Shown one piece after another: positions 17,966 to 25,425 of a stretch of 64,000 bases of DNA. Both the position numbers and the translations under genes were made by a program. This stretch comes from Kribbella sp. NBC_01245 (GTDB taxonomy: Bacteria > Actinomycetota > Actinomycetes > Propionibacteriales > Kribbellaceae). Below the pieces are notes generated by a model. The model saw nothing but the letters and a program-made list of their open reading frames with translations, made no database searches and was not told the origin of the DNA. The first letter of the stretch is position 1; every line of letters begins with the position of its first letter. Location of the stretch: assembly GCF_036226525.1 (NCBI RefSeq), contig NZ_CP108487.1, positions 3,906,001-3,970,000 on the forward strand, given 5' to 3'.

Positions 17966-17983
17966 ATGTACCATTTGGTACAT
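17966..17983. promoter_or_regulatory. Near-perfect 18-bp TetR-type operator overlapping the start codon
   Basis: ATGTACCATTTGGTACAT has 8-bp arms (ATGTACCA and TGGTACAT) around a central TT. Its last two bases are the first two of the ATG at 17982, so a bound repressor would block transcription or initiation of the short SRPBCC gene and the tetR that overlaps it. Autoregulation by that TetR is the natural inference. Confidence 0.65.
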
Positions 17984-18176
17984 GCTGCTGACCGCCCCCG
18001 GCATCCGCACCACCGGCGGCCACCGCCTCGAGCCCACCCCGACCGGCACCCTCGTCACAGCCTCAATCGACCAGTCCGGCCTCCTCGGCCCACTGCTAGG
18101 CCTGGCCCTCCGCAACCTCACCAACCACTACCTCGCCCTGGAAACCCAAGGCCTCCAAGCCCGCTGCACCACATGA
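17982..18176 (+). pseudogene. Truncated SRPBCC (polyketide cyclase-like) gene
   Basis: The 64 residues resemble only the C-terminal half of SRPBCC-family proteins: HRLEPTPTGTLVTASIDQSG, then LLGLALRNLTNHYLALETQGLQAR, the last strand and long C-terminal helix. The usual length is about 140-150 residues. The ATG immediately follows the palindromic operator, with no ribosome site. This may be a 5'-deleted remnant kept because its stop overlaps the tetR start (ATGA at 18173-18176), or a short leaderless gene. I favour a remnant. Confidence 0.55.
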
Positions 18177-18730
18177 CAAGCAGCCCAAAGGAGCGGTTGC
18201 TCGCGGCCGCCATCGAGTACTTCGCCGAGCACGGCATCGGCGACGCCAGTCTGCGCGCCATCGCGACCGGCATCGGCTCGAGCCACCGAATGCTGATCTA
18301 CCACTTCGGCTCCCGCGACGGCCTACTCGCCGAAGTGGTCCGCGTAGTCGAAGCCCAGCAACGCGAGACCCTCACCCGCCTAACGGCCGACCCGGACGAG
18401 CCCCTCCTCGACCAGTCGACCCGCTTCTGGAACGAGGTCGTCGAGGCCACACTCACCTACGGCCCACTCTTCTTCGAGCTCTCGGCCCAAGCGATGCAAC
18501 GCAAACCCCACACGTCGAGGCTCCGAGCCGACCTCATCCACGTCTGGCTCCCACCCCTGACCGAACTCCTCATCCGCGCCGGCATCCCCGCCACCGAAGC
18601 CCCCACCTACGCCCGCCTAAGCCTCGCCACCGCCCGAGGCCTCCTCTTCGACCTCCTCCTAACCAACGACCGCCCCGAGATCGACGAAGCCTCGGCTCTC
18701 CTCAACACCCTCATCCTCACCCCGCGTTAG
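18173..18730 (+). CDS. TetR-family transcriptional regulator
   Basis: A 185-residue protein. The N-terminal helix-turn-helix is normal (RLLAAAIEYFAEHGIGDASL, then AIATGIGSSHRMLIYHFGSRDGLLAEV). The ligand domain is divergent. The ATG at 18173 overlaps the stop of the truncated SRPBCC gene, and a strong palindrome lies 190 bp upstream at 17966-17983, so it probably represses its own transcript. Codon use is heavy in CCC and CTC/CTA. Convergent with the serpin gene. Confidence 0.88.
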   Translation: MTSSPKERLLAAAIEYFAEHGIGDASLRAIATGIGSSHRMLIYHFGSRDGLLAEVVRVVEAQQRETLTRLTADPDEPLLDQSTRFWNEVVEATLTYGPLFFELSAQAMQRKPHTSRLRADLIHVWLPPLTELLIRAGIPATEAPTYARLSLATARGLLFDLLLTNDRPEIDEASALLNTLILTPR

Positions 18731-18733
18731 ACG

Positions 18734-19918
18734 TCAGGCGTTGGGTTCCGTGGGGGTGGCTAGCCAGCCGGTGACGATGGGGAGGCGGGTGGTGCGGTGG
18801 AGGGCGGTGAAGGCGAAGGGGCGGTCCAGGTCGAGGACCAGTTTGCGTTCCTGCTCCATCGGCATGGACGTACGCATCATGCCCATGGCTGTCACGGCGG
18901 CGGCTTCGAAGCCCTTGGCGAAGAAGCGGGCCATCACGGCTTGCTTGGCCTGACCCAACCGCAACGGCGTCGGGCTGATCGCGCTGAAGTGACCGTGCGC
19001 CCCCGGGTCCGACATCACGGCGGTCAGACCGAAGAGCTCCGCCTGATCCAGCAGATCGTGCTCCATGGAGATCGAGAAGGACGGCAGCGACAACTGCACC
19101 ACCGGCTGCGGCGTCGTACTCATCGCCACCCGCACAGCTGGCGACACCTCATCACCGACGCCTCCCCCAATCAGGTCCGTGCCGGAACGACCACCGTCGG
19201 GATCGGCGACGGCTTGCAAGAGCCCGGCGAGTACGTCGTGTTGCGCGGCGCGGGGTTCGCCGATGGCCAGCAGGACGTCGACGTCGGCATCACCCGTCAC
19301 GGTGGCCACGGTCAACGCGCCCGCGGCGGTTCCGTCGTACCGCTTGAGGGTGGTGAGGTCGGCGTCCGTGCGGTTGAGCCAGTGCCAGGAACCGCCGGCC
19401 CACGGTCCGTCGTACACCTGTTTGATCTGCTCGTTGAACGGGCGGACCCACGTGGTGCGCAGGCAGAGGGCGGTGGCGAGCACGACGGCGAGGTCGGGGG
19501 TGACCTCGATCGGCATCTCCTTGATCAGGCCGTCGGTGTGTTCGGCGGCCCACGCGTCGAGCTTGGCCTTGTCGCGGGCGAGGTCGCCGGTGAGCGCGCC
19601 GACCAGCTCGGCCGGTACGACCTCGCCGAAGGATTCGCTCAGCTTGAGCGACTCGTCCACCCAGACGCCGAGGGCGGCGTGCAGATCGTGCGAGGCGTCG
19701 ATGCCGCGGATCAGCCCGGCACCGCGGGCCGCGGAGGTGTCCGGCGGCAGTCCGACGGCCTCGGCCAGCTCGGAGCGGCCTGGCTCGTCGGCCGCGGTCG
19801 CGATGATCGCCAGCAGGGGCCAGAGCCCGAGAGCGGACATCACGGAGTTGCCGGCCGGTAGGCTGCGAGCCCAGCGGCTGGTCAGGGCATGAACGGCCTG
19901 TCCGACTTCGGGTTCCAT
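18734..19918 (-). CDS. Serpin-family protease inhibitor
   Basis: A 394-residue protein, the usual serpin size. Recognisable parts are the N-terminal helix and strand NSVMSALGLWPLLAIIATAA, HTDGLI, the PSFSISMEHDLLD and LFGLTAVMSD segments, a hinge-like KGFEAAAVTAMGMM (about residues 330-343) leading to the reactive-centre loop, and the ending DRPFAFTALHRTTRLPIVTGWL. Hinge residues are small (AAAVTA), as in inhibitory serpins. The P1 residue cannot be fixed. No signal peptide is seen, so it may act in the cytoplasm, unlike the exported bifidobacterial example. The start at 19918 is the best guess; the frame is open upstream. Confidence 0.82.
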   Translation of the reverse strand: MEPEVGQAVHALTSRWARSLPAGNSVMSALGLWPLLAIIATAADEPGRSELAEAVGLPPDTSAARGAGLIRGIDASHDLHAALGVWVDESLKLSESFGEVVPAELVGALTGDLARDKAKLDAWAAEHTDGLIKEMPIEVTPDLAVVLATALCLRTTWVRPFNEQIKQVYDGPWAGGSWHWLNRTDADLTTLKRYDGTAAGALTVATVTGDADVDVLLAIGEPRAAQHDVLAGLLQAVADPDGGRSGTDLIGGGVGDEVSPAVRVAMSTTPQPVVQLSLPSFSISMEHDLLDQAELFGLTAVMSDPGAHGHFSAISPTPLRLGQAKQAVMARFFAKGFEAAAVTAMGMMRTSMPMEQERKLVLDLDRPFAFTALHRTTRLPIVTGWLATPTEPNA

Positions 19919-20116
19919 GTCTGCCACTGAACCATCCAACCGCAAATCGGCAGAACGGCCCGCACTTTTGGCACTTTCCTGAATCGGCCGAAACGTGCCA
20001 GCACCGGGATTTTGCCGCAATGGCGCTGATTTTCATTAACGGCTGCGTTCCGGTGTCATATCAACACCGTCTGTTCACTGTCCTCTGGCCTTTGCGGCAT
20101 GCCAAGATTCGGCCTC

Positions 20117-21199
20117 ATGAGCACGTCCGCCGATACCCCGCCCGTAGTGGAGGATCCGGAAAAAGCCCCGGATCACGGCCACGACCACGCCGCCGCGACC
20201 GATCCCGCCACCCCCGGTGGGCCCGAGAAACCCAGGGAGTCGACCGCTTCGTCGATCGTCTTCACCGGCACGCTGGTGGTGCTGGTCGTGCTCGCGCTGT
20301 TCGGCCGGCGGATCTTCGCCGGACTGTTCACCGATGACGGCGTCCGGACCTGGGCGACCATGTTCGTCGGTGTCGTCGTGCAGGCGGTGCCGTTCCTGGT
20401 GCTGGGTGTGCTGCTGTCGGCCGCGCTGACCGCGTTCGTACCGCCTTCGTTCTTCGCCAAGGCCCTGCCGAAGCACCCCGCCCTCGCCGTACCGGTCGCC
20501 AGCGCCTCGGGCGTGATCCTGCCGGGCTGCGAGTGCGCCTCGGTGCCGGTCTCGGCCGCGCTGATGGCCCGCGGGGTCACCCCGGCCGCGGCGATCGCCT
20601 TCCTGCTCTCGGCGCCCGCGATCAACCCGGTCGTGCTGGCCTCGACCGCGGTGGCCTTCCCCGGTCAGCCGGGGATCGTGGTGGCCCGGCTGGTCACCTC
20701 GCTGCTCGTCTCGATGGCGCTCGGCTGGCTCTGGCTGGCCACCGGTAAGGGCGAGTCCTGGCTGAAGATCCCGAAGAACCGGCACGCCGAGGGCACCGGC
20801 AAGCTCGAGGTGTTCCGCTCGTCGATGCTGCACGACTTCCTGCACGCCGGCGGCTTCCTGGTGGTCGGCGCCGCCGTGGCCGCCACCCTGAACGTCGTGG
20901 TGCCGCGCAGCTGGATGGACTCGGTCGCGGAGAACCTGCTGCTCTCGGTCATCCTGCTCGGCCTGCTGGCCGTCGTCCTGGCCATCTGCTCGGAGGCGGA
21001 CGCGTTCGTCGCGGCCAGCCTGACCCAGTTCTCGATGACCGCCAAGCTGGCCTTCATGGTCGTCGGCCCGGTCGTCGATGTGAAGCTGATCGCGCTGCAG
21101 GCCGGCACGTTCGGCGGTAAGTTCACGATCCGGTTCGCTCCTGCCACCTTCGTGGTGGCCATCCTGTTCGCTCTACTCATCGGGTGGTGGCTGCTGTGA
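20117..21199 (+). CDS. Permease of the DUF318/ArsP-like family
   Basis: About 360 residues with eight to ten predicted membrane helices. An acidic His-rich N-terminal tail (PDHGHDHAAATD) precedes them. The signature GCECASVPVSAALMARG, followed by AFLLSAPAINPVVL, is diagnostic of the UPF0718/PF03773 permeases. Its partner gene (DUF1980) overlaps the end. Family members are linked to metal or arsenical export, and this pair is often metal-regulated in actinobacteria; the substrate here is unknown. ATG 20117 and an earlier ATG at 20099 are both possible; neither has a strong ribosome site. Confidence 0.85.
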   Translation: MSTSADTPPVVEDPEKAPDHGHDHAAATDPATPGGPEKPRESTASSIVFTGTLVVLVVLALFGRRIFAGLFTDDGVRTWATMFVGVVVQAVPFLVLGVLLSAALTAFVPPSFFAKALPKHPALAVPVASASGVILPGCECASVPVSAALMARGVTPAAAIAFLLSAPAINPVVLASTAVAFPGQPGIVVARLVTSLLVSMALGWLWLATGKGESWLKIPKNRHAEGTGKLEVFRSSMLHDFLHAGGFLVVGAAVAATLNVVVPRSWMDSVAENLLLSVILLGLLAVVLAICSEADAFVAASLTQFSMTAKLAFMVVGPVVDVKLIALQAGTFGGKFTIRFAPATFVVAILFALLIGWWLL

Positions 21200-21918
21200 G
21201 GCGCAACGTCGCTGGTCTGATCGTCGTTTTCGTCGGCGCGGCGGTGCTACAGCTCGCCATCTCCGACACCTACCTGCGGTACGTCAAACCGGGCATGCGC
21301 TGGATGCTGCTGATCGCGGGCGCCGTCCTGATCGTGCTCGCCGTCGCGGACGTCCTGGCCGACACCAAGAAGGACGGCCACGACCATTCCGAGCTCGCCG
21401 ACGACGGTCACGGGCACAACGGTCTGCCCAAGGCGGCCTGGCTGCTGCTGGTCCCGGTCTTCGCGCTCCTGGTCGTGGACCCGCCTGCGCTCGGCGCCGA
21501 CGCGGCCCAACGGCAATCCCCGGTCGCGTCTAAACCGATGGCCGCCAAGGGCAATATGTGGCTGCCGAACCAGGAGGAGAAGTCCGGCGCTCCCGTCGTA
21601 CTGCCCGTCCGCGACTACGCGGTCTGGGCGGTGTGGGAGAAGGAGAACATGAAGGGCCGGACCTTCCAGCTCACCGGTTTCGTCACCCCTGGCAAGAACG
21701 GCGCCTGGTACGTCTCCCGCATCGGCATGACCTGCTGTGTCGCCGACGGTACGGCGTTCATGGTCGAGGTCCGCGGCCAGCAGGCCCCGCCGAAGAACCA
21801 GTGGATCCAGGTCACCGGTCAATGGGCGGAGCCGACGAAACGGCCTGACGGGGACGTTGCCGCTCTCGACGGTACGGCGATCCGGAACGTCCAGGCCCCG
21901 GCGAACCAGTACGAATGA
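21196..21918 (+). CDS. TIGR03943/DUF1980-family membrane protein, permease partner
   Basis: About 240 residues. Two N-terminal transmembrane segments are separated from a third by a His-rich loop (DGHDHSELADDGHGHN), which could bind metal. The extracytoplasmic C-terminal domain has the family mark SRIGMTCCVADGTAF and ends in an OB-like strand set. It is almost always encoded after a DUF318 permease and is thought to act with it. The GTG at 21196 overlaps the permease stop (GTGA); GTG codons at 21184 and 21187 are alternatives. The 3' end overlaps the antisense EamA gene by 107 bp. Confidence 0.85.
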   Translation: MRRNVAGLIVVFVGAAVLQLAISDTYLRYVKPGMRWMLLIAGAVLIVLAVADVLADTKKDGHDHSELADDGHGHNGLPKAAWLLLVPVFALLVVDPPALGADAAQRQSPVASKPMAAKGNMWLPNQEEKSGAPVVLPVRDYAVWAVWEKENMKGRTFQLTGFVTPGKNGAWYVSRIGMTCCVADGTAFMVEVRGQQAPPKNQWIQVTGQWAEPTKRPDGDVAALDGTAIRNVQAPANQYE

Positions 21919-22741
21919 CGGTCGCGGCCATGCCCAGGACGATCAGGGTGGCCGCGAAGGCTCGTACCAGGCCGATGGACTCGCCGCGGATCAACCAGGC
22001 CGCGGCCATGCCCACGACTGGTACGAGCAGGCTGAAGGGCGCGACCGTGCTCGCGTCGTACTGGCGGAGCAGGAAGCCCCACGCACCGAACCCGAAGAGC
22101 GTGGCGGCACCGGCTAGATAGGCGATCGCGCCTACACCGGTGAGCGTGATCTGGCCGAGTGCGGGCTCCTCGAAGAGCAGGGACAGCGCGAACAGCGGTA
22201 CGGCGGCGACCGCGCTGACCCAGACCATGAAGCGCAGGGTGTCCGGCGGTTTGGCGTGCCTGGTGATCATGTTCGAGACGCCCCAGCAGGCGCCGGCCGC
22301 GATGACCAGAGCAAACGCCGATCCGGGGGCGCTCAGGCCTTTGTCCACCGCGATCAGGACCATCCCGGCGCACGCGACGGCCACGCCTGCCAGTTGCAGC
22401 GCCCGCGGGCGTTCGCCGAGGAAGACGATCGCGAAGAGCAGGGTGAAGACGACCTGACACTGCAGGACCAGCGACGACAACCCGGCCGGCATACCCCGGT
22501 CCATCCCGATGAACAGCAGGCCGAATTTCGCCACGCCCAGCACCAGGCCGACGCCCACGACGTACCGCCAGGGCACGCGAGGCAGGCCGAGCAGGAAGAT
22601 CGCCGGCACCGCCGCGAGGCCGAAGCGCAGGGCCGAGAACAGCAGTGGCGGAATGCCCTCCAGCCCGACCTCGATGACGACGAAGTTGACACCCCACACC
22701 ACCGCGACGGCGACGGCGAGCAGGACGTGACGTGGATTCAT
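21812..22741 (-). CDS. EamA/DMT-family transporter
   Basis: A 309-residue protein with two EamA repeats (about ten helices). It begins MNPRHVLLAVAVAVVWGVNF and includes VVLQCQVVFTLLFAIVFLGE-like and LLVPVVGMAAAWLIRGE segments typical of amino acid or metabolite exporters. It ends in an unusual 35-residue Arg/Pro/Ser-rich tail that overlaps the DUF1980 gene on the other strand. The ATG at 22741 was chosen as the family start. It is divergent from the LysR gene, which probably controls it. Confidence 0.87.
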   Translation of the reverse strand: MNPRHVLLAVAVAVVWGVNFVVIEVGLEGIPPLLFSALRFGLAAVPAIFLLGLPRVPWRYVVGVGLVLGVAKFGLLFIGMDRGMPAGLSSLVLQCQVVFTLLFAIVFLGERPRALQLAGVAVACAGMVLIAVDKGLSAPGSAFALVIAAGACWGVSNMITRHAKPPDTLRFMVWVSAVAAVPLFALSLLFEEPALGQITLTGVGAIAYLAGAATLFGFGAWGFLLRQYDASTVAPFSLLVPVVGMAAAWLIRGESIGLVRAFAATLIVLGMAATVIRTGSPGPGRSGSPYRRERQRPRQAVSSAPPIDR

Positions 22742-22769
22742 AGCCGCTAGTCTGGGTGGCATCATTGTT

Positions 22770-22790
22770 AAGCACTAGCGCGATTTGCTT
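22770..22790. promoter_or_regulatory. Candidate LysR box (T-N11-A type)
   Basis: AAGCA (22770-22774) and TGCTT (22786-22790) are exact complements separated by 11 nt in the 73-bp spacer between EamA and LysR. This has the T-N11-A layout of LysR-type binding sites. The arms are short, so this is suggestive only. Confidence 0.4.
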
Positions 22791-22814
22791 CACCGATCAG
22801 TGTAGGAGTGCTTC

Positions 22815-23723
22815 ATGATCGACCTGTCCCGCCTGCGCGCGCTGCATGCCGTCGCGACGTACGGCTCGGTCGGCAGCGCCGCGGACGCCCTCGGTTACAC
22901 GCCCAGCGCGGTCTCCCAGCAGCTCGCGAAACTCGAGCGCGAGACCCGCACCAAACTGGTCGAACGCAAGGGCCGCGGCATCGCTCTGACCGACGCCGCC
23001 TGGCAGCTCGCGGCCACCGCCGAGCAGGTTCTCGAGCTGGTCGAGCAGGCCGAGCTGACGCTGGAGGAGCAACGTGGCGAGGCCGTCGGCGAGCTGGTGC
23101 TCGCGGCCTTCCCGACGGCCGCTCGCGGATTGTTGCCTTCGGCACTCGTTCGCCTGATCAACGAGCATCCCGCACTCGAGGTGAGCGTGATCGAGCTGGA
23201 CCCGTTCGTCGCGCTCGCGGCGGTGGCTCGCGGTGAGGTCCACGTCGCGGTCGTGCACGACTGGCACAACACGCCACTCGCGCTGCCCGAGGGCTTGTCG
23301 CGGGTGAAGCTCGGAACCGACCCGGCCGACATCCTGCTGCCGGCCACGCATCGCCTTGCTGGTAAGGAATCCGTGCGCGCCGCGGACCTCGCGGGCGAGC
23401 AGTGGATCTGCCAGCCAGAGGGCTCGATCTGCCATGACTGGCTGGTCCGCACGATGCGCGCGGCCGGGGTCGAGCCCGAGGTCGCGTATTCGGTCGGCGA
23501 GTACCAGACCCAGCTCGCGATGCTTGCCAAGGGCATCGGAATCGGCCTGCTGCCGCGGCTGGGGCGAGGCCCGTTGCCGGACGGCGTGGTCGCCGTACCG
23601 CTGCTGCCCGCGCCGAGCCGGCGTTTGTACGCCGCCTGGCGGACGATTACGGCCCGCCGACCGGCCGTTGCGGTCACCCTGCAGGCCTTGCAGTCCTCCT
23701 GGGCGGAACGCGACACTGCCTGA
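22815..23723 (+). CDS. LysR-family transcriptional regulator
   Basis: A 302-residue protein, typical length. The N-terminal winged helix reads LSRLRALHAVATYGSVGSAA, then TPSAVSQQLAKLERET, followed by the effector domain (LVLAAFPTAARGLLPSALV, then LGTDPADILLPATHRLAG). AGGAGTG lies 6 nt before the ATG. It is divergent from the EamA exporter, the classic arrangement for a LysR protein controlling an exporter. The effector is unknown. Confidence 0.92.
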   Translation: MIDLSRLRALHAVATYGSVGSAADALGYTPSAVSQQLAKLERETRTKLVERKGRGIALTDAAWQLAATAEQVLELVEQAELTLEEQRGEAVGELVLAAFPTAARGLLPSALVRLINEHPALEVSVIELDPFVALAAVARGEVHVAVVHDWHNTPLALPEGLSRVKLGTDPADILLPATHRLAGKESVRAADLAGEQWICQPEGSICHDWLVRTMRAAGVEPEVAYSVGEYQTQLAMLAKGIGIGLLPRLGRGPLPDGVVAVPLLPAPSRRLYAAWRTITARRPAVAVTLQALQSSWAERDTA

Positions 23724-23808
23724 GTTCCGCTCCACGGTAAAGCTCACGATCACTGCGCGTGAACGATTGACAGCCCAGTGCGCCAGTGGTGTACTTCCGA
23801 ATCACTGT

Positions 23809-23823
23809 TAGGAAACTTTCCTA
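23809..23823. promoter_or_regulatory. Palindromic operator upstream of GH5 glycanase
   Basis: TAGGAAACTTTCCTA is a perfect 15-bp palindrome with a single central base, 82 bp upstream of the GTG of the secreted GH5 gene. Its position suggests control of a carbohydrate enzyme by a sugar-responsive regulator. The regulator is not identified. Confidence 0.55.
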
Positions 23824-23904
23824 TTCAATTTCTCGCCTGCCCCCCATCGCGAGATCCGGATAGGTCCCCTCCGTCACCGCCCGACGTAAGCAGGAGGCAG
23901 TCCA

Positions 23905-25329
23905 GTGAGATTCCCCAGATGGTGTGCCGCCTTGACCGGCAGCCTCGTCGTCGCCACCGGCCTGGTCGTGGTCGCACCGCCGGCCACCACCTCAGCGGCA
24001 CCGGTCCGCTATGAGTCCGAGAACGGCGTGATCTCCCAGGGAGTGGTCGAGTCCAACCACACCGGTTTCACCGGCACCGGATTCGTCAACTTCAACAACG
24101 TCACCGGCAGTTCGGTCGAGTACACGGTGAACGTGCCGACCACCGGGCCGTACTCGCTCAGCTTCCGGTACGCCAATGGCACCACCACGAACCGCCCGCT
24201 CCAGATCACCGTCGATGGCGTCCAGCTGACGGCAGGCCTCGCGTTCAACGGCACCGGCGCGTGGACGACGTACAGCACGGTGACCACGAACGCCCAGCTG
24301 ACCGCCGGTACGCACAAGATCAAGACCACCGCGACGACCGCGAACGGCGGCCCGAACGCGGACTCGCTGACGCTCGACTCGACCAGCGCCGTCGGCACCC
24401 CGGTCTCGATCAACGGCCAGCTGCACGTCTGTGGCGTCAAGTTGTGCAACCAGAACAACAAGCCGATCCAGCTCCGCGGTATGAGCACGCACGGCCTCCA
24501 GTGGTACGCGAACTGCGTCAAGACCACCTCCCTGGACGCGCTGGCGACCGACTGGAACGCCGACATCCTGCGCATCTCGATGTACGTCGCCGCGAAGGAA
24601 GGCGGGTACGAGACCGACCCGCGCAAGTTCACCGACATGGTGCACGGCTACATCGAGGAAGCCACCAAGCGCGGCATGTACGCCCTCGTCGACTGGCACC
24701 AGCTCGACCCGGGTGACCCGAACGTCTACACCGCCAAGGCCAAGACGTTCTTCACCGAGATCGCCAGCCGCCACAAGAACAAGAACAACATCATCTACGA
24801 CATCGCCAACGAGCCGAACGGCGTCAGCTGGGCCGGCATCAAGAGCTACGCCGAGCAGCTGATCCCGGTCATCCGTGCGCAGGACAGCGACGGTGTTGTT
24901 TTTGTCGGCACCCACGGCTGGGCGTCGCTCGGTATCTCCGACGGCCGGACCGAGTCCGACATCATCAACAACCCGATCAACGCGACCAACTTCATGTACA
25001 CGTTCCACTTCTACGCCGCCTCGCACCAGGCGGAGTACTTCAACGCCCTGTCGCGGGCGGCGGACCGGATTCCGTTGTTCGTCACTGAGTTCGGCACGCA
25101 GGAGTACACCGGCGACGGCCCGAACGACTTCACCTACTCGCAGAAGTACCTGGATTTCCTGGCCAGCAAGCAGATCGGCTGGACCAACTGGAACTTCTCC
25201 GACGATTCCCGCTCCGGCGCCGTCTTCAAGCCCGGCACCTGCGCGGGCAGCAACTTCACCGGCACCAGCATGCTGAAGCCGGCCGGCGTCTGGGTCCGTG
25301 ACCGGATTCGGACACCCGACAACTTCTAG
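23905..25329 (+). CDS. Secreted GH5 endoglycanase with N-terminal CBM35-like domain
   Basis: A 474-residue protein. A signal peptide (to about residue 32) is followed by a carbohydrate-binding module of CBM6/CBM35 type (about 33-155: YESENGVISQG, YSLSFRYANG, PNADSLTLD) and a GH5 TIM barrel (about 165-470). The acid/base is Glu303 in IYDIANEPNG and the nucleophile is Glu395 in LFVTEFGTQ. This is the GH5_2-like cellulase pattern, with beta-1,4-glucan (cellulose or related) as the likely substrate. The GTG start has AGGAGG 8 nt upstream. A palindromic operator precedes it and a strong terminator follows, so it is monocistronic. Confidence 0.93.
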   Translation: MRFPRWCAALTGSLVVATGLVVVAPPATTSAAPVRYESENGVISQGVVESNHTGFTGTGFVNFNNVTGSSVEYTVNVPTTGPYSLSFRYANGTTTNRPLQITVDGVQLTAGLAFNGTGAWTTYSTVTTNAQLTAGTHKIKTTATTANGGPNADSLTLDSTSAVGTPVSINGQLHVCGVKLCNQNNKPIQLRGMSTHGLQWYANCVKTTSLDALATDWNADILRISMYVAAKEGGYETDPRKFTDMVHGYIEEATKRGMYALVDWHQLDPGDPNVYTAKAKTFFTEIASRHKNKNNIIYDIANEPNGVSWAGIKSYAEQLIPVIRAQDSDGVVFVGTHGWASLGISDGRTESDIINNPINATNFMYTFHFYAASHQAEYFNALSRAADRIPLFVTEFGTQEYTGDGPNDFTYSQKYLDFLASKQIGWTNWNFSDDSRSGAVFKPGTCAGSNFTGTSMLKPAGVWVRDRIRTPDNF

Positions 25330-25337
25330 CCCCTCGA

Positions 25338-25370
25338 GCAGGCGTCACCGTAAGGTGGCGCCTGCTTGCT
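25338..25370 (+). terminator. Intrinsic terminator after GH5
   Basis: GCAGGCGTCACC (25338-25349) pairs with GGTGGCGCCTGC (25354-25365), with one G-U, around a GTAA loop. A TTGCTTGTT tract follows. It lies 8 nt after the GH5 stop codon. Confidence 0.8.
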
Positions 25371-25425
25371 TGTTCCTCCCCTGCCCCTAGTTCTCCCCTG
25401 CCACCGTCCACCGAAAGGCAGAGAT

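Noticed and set aside
19990..20060. A Zur box upstream of the permease/DUF1980 pair
   Set aside because: AATGAAAATCA is present, but the second half-site is not symmetric, so the match is too weak to annotate.
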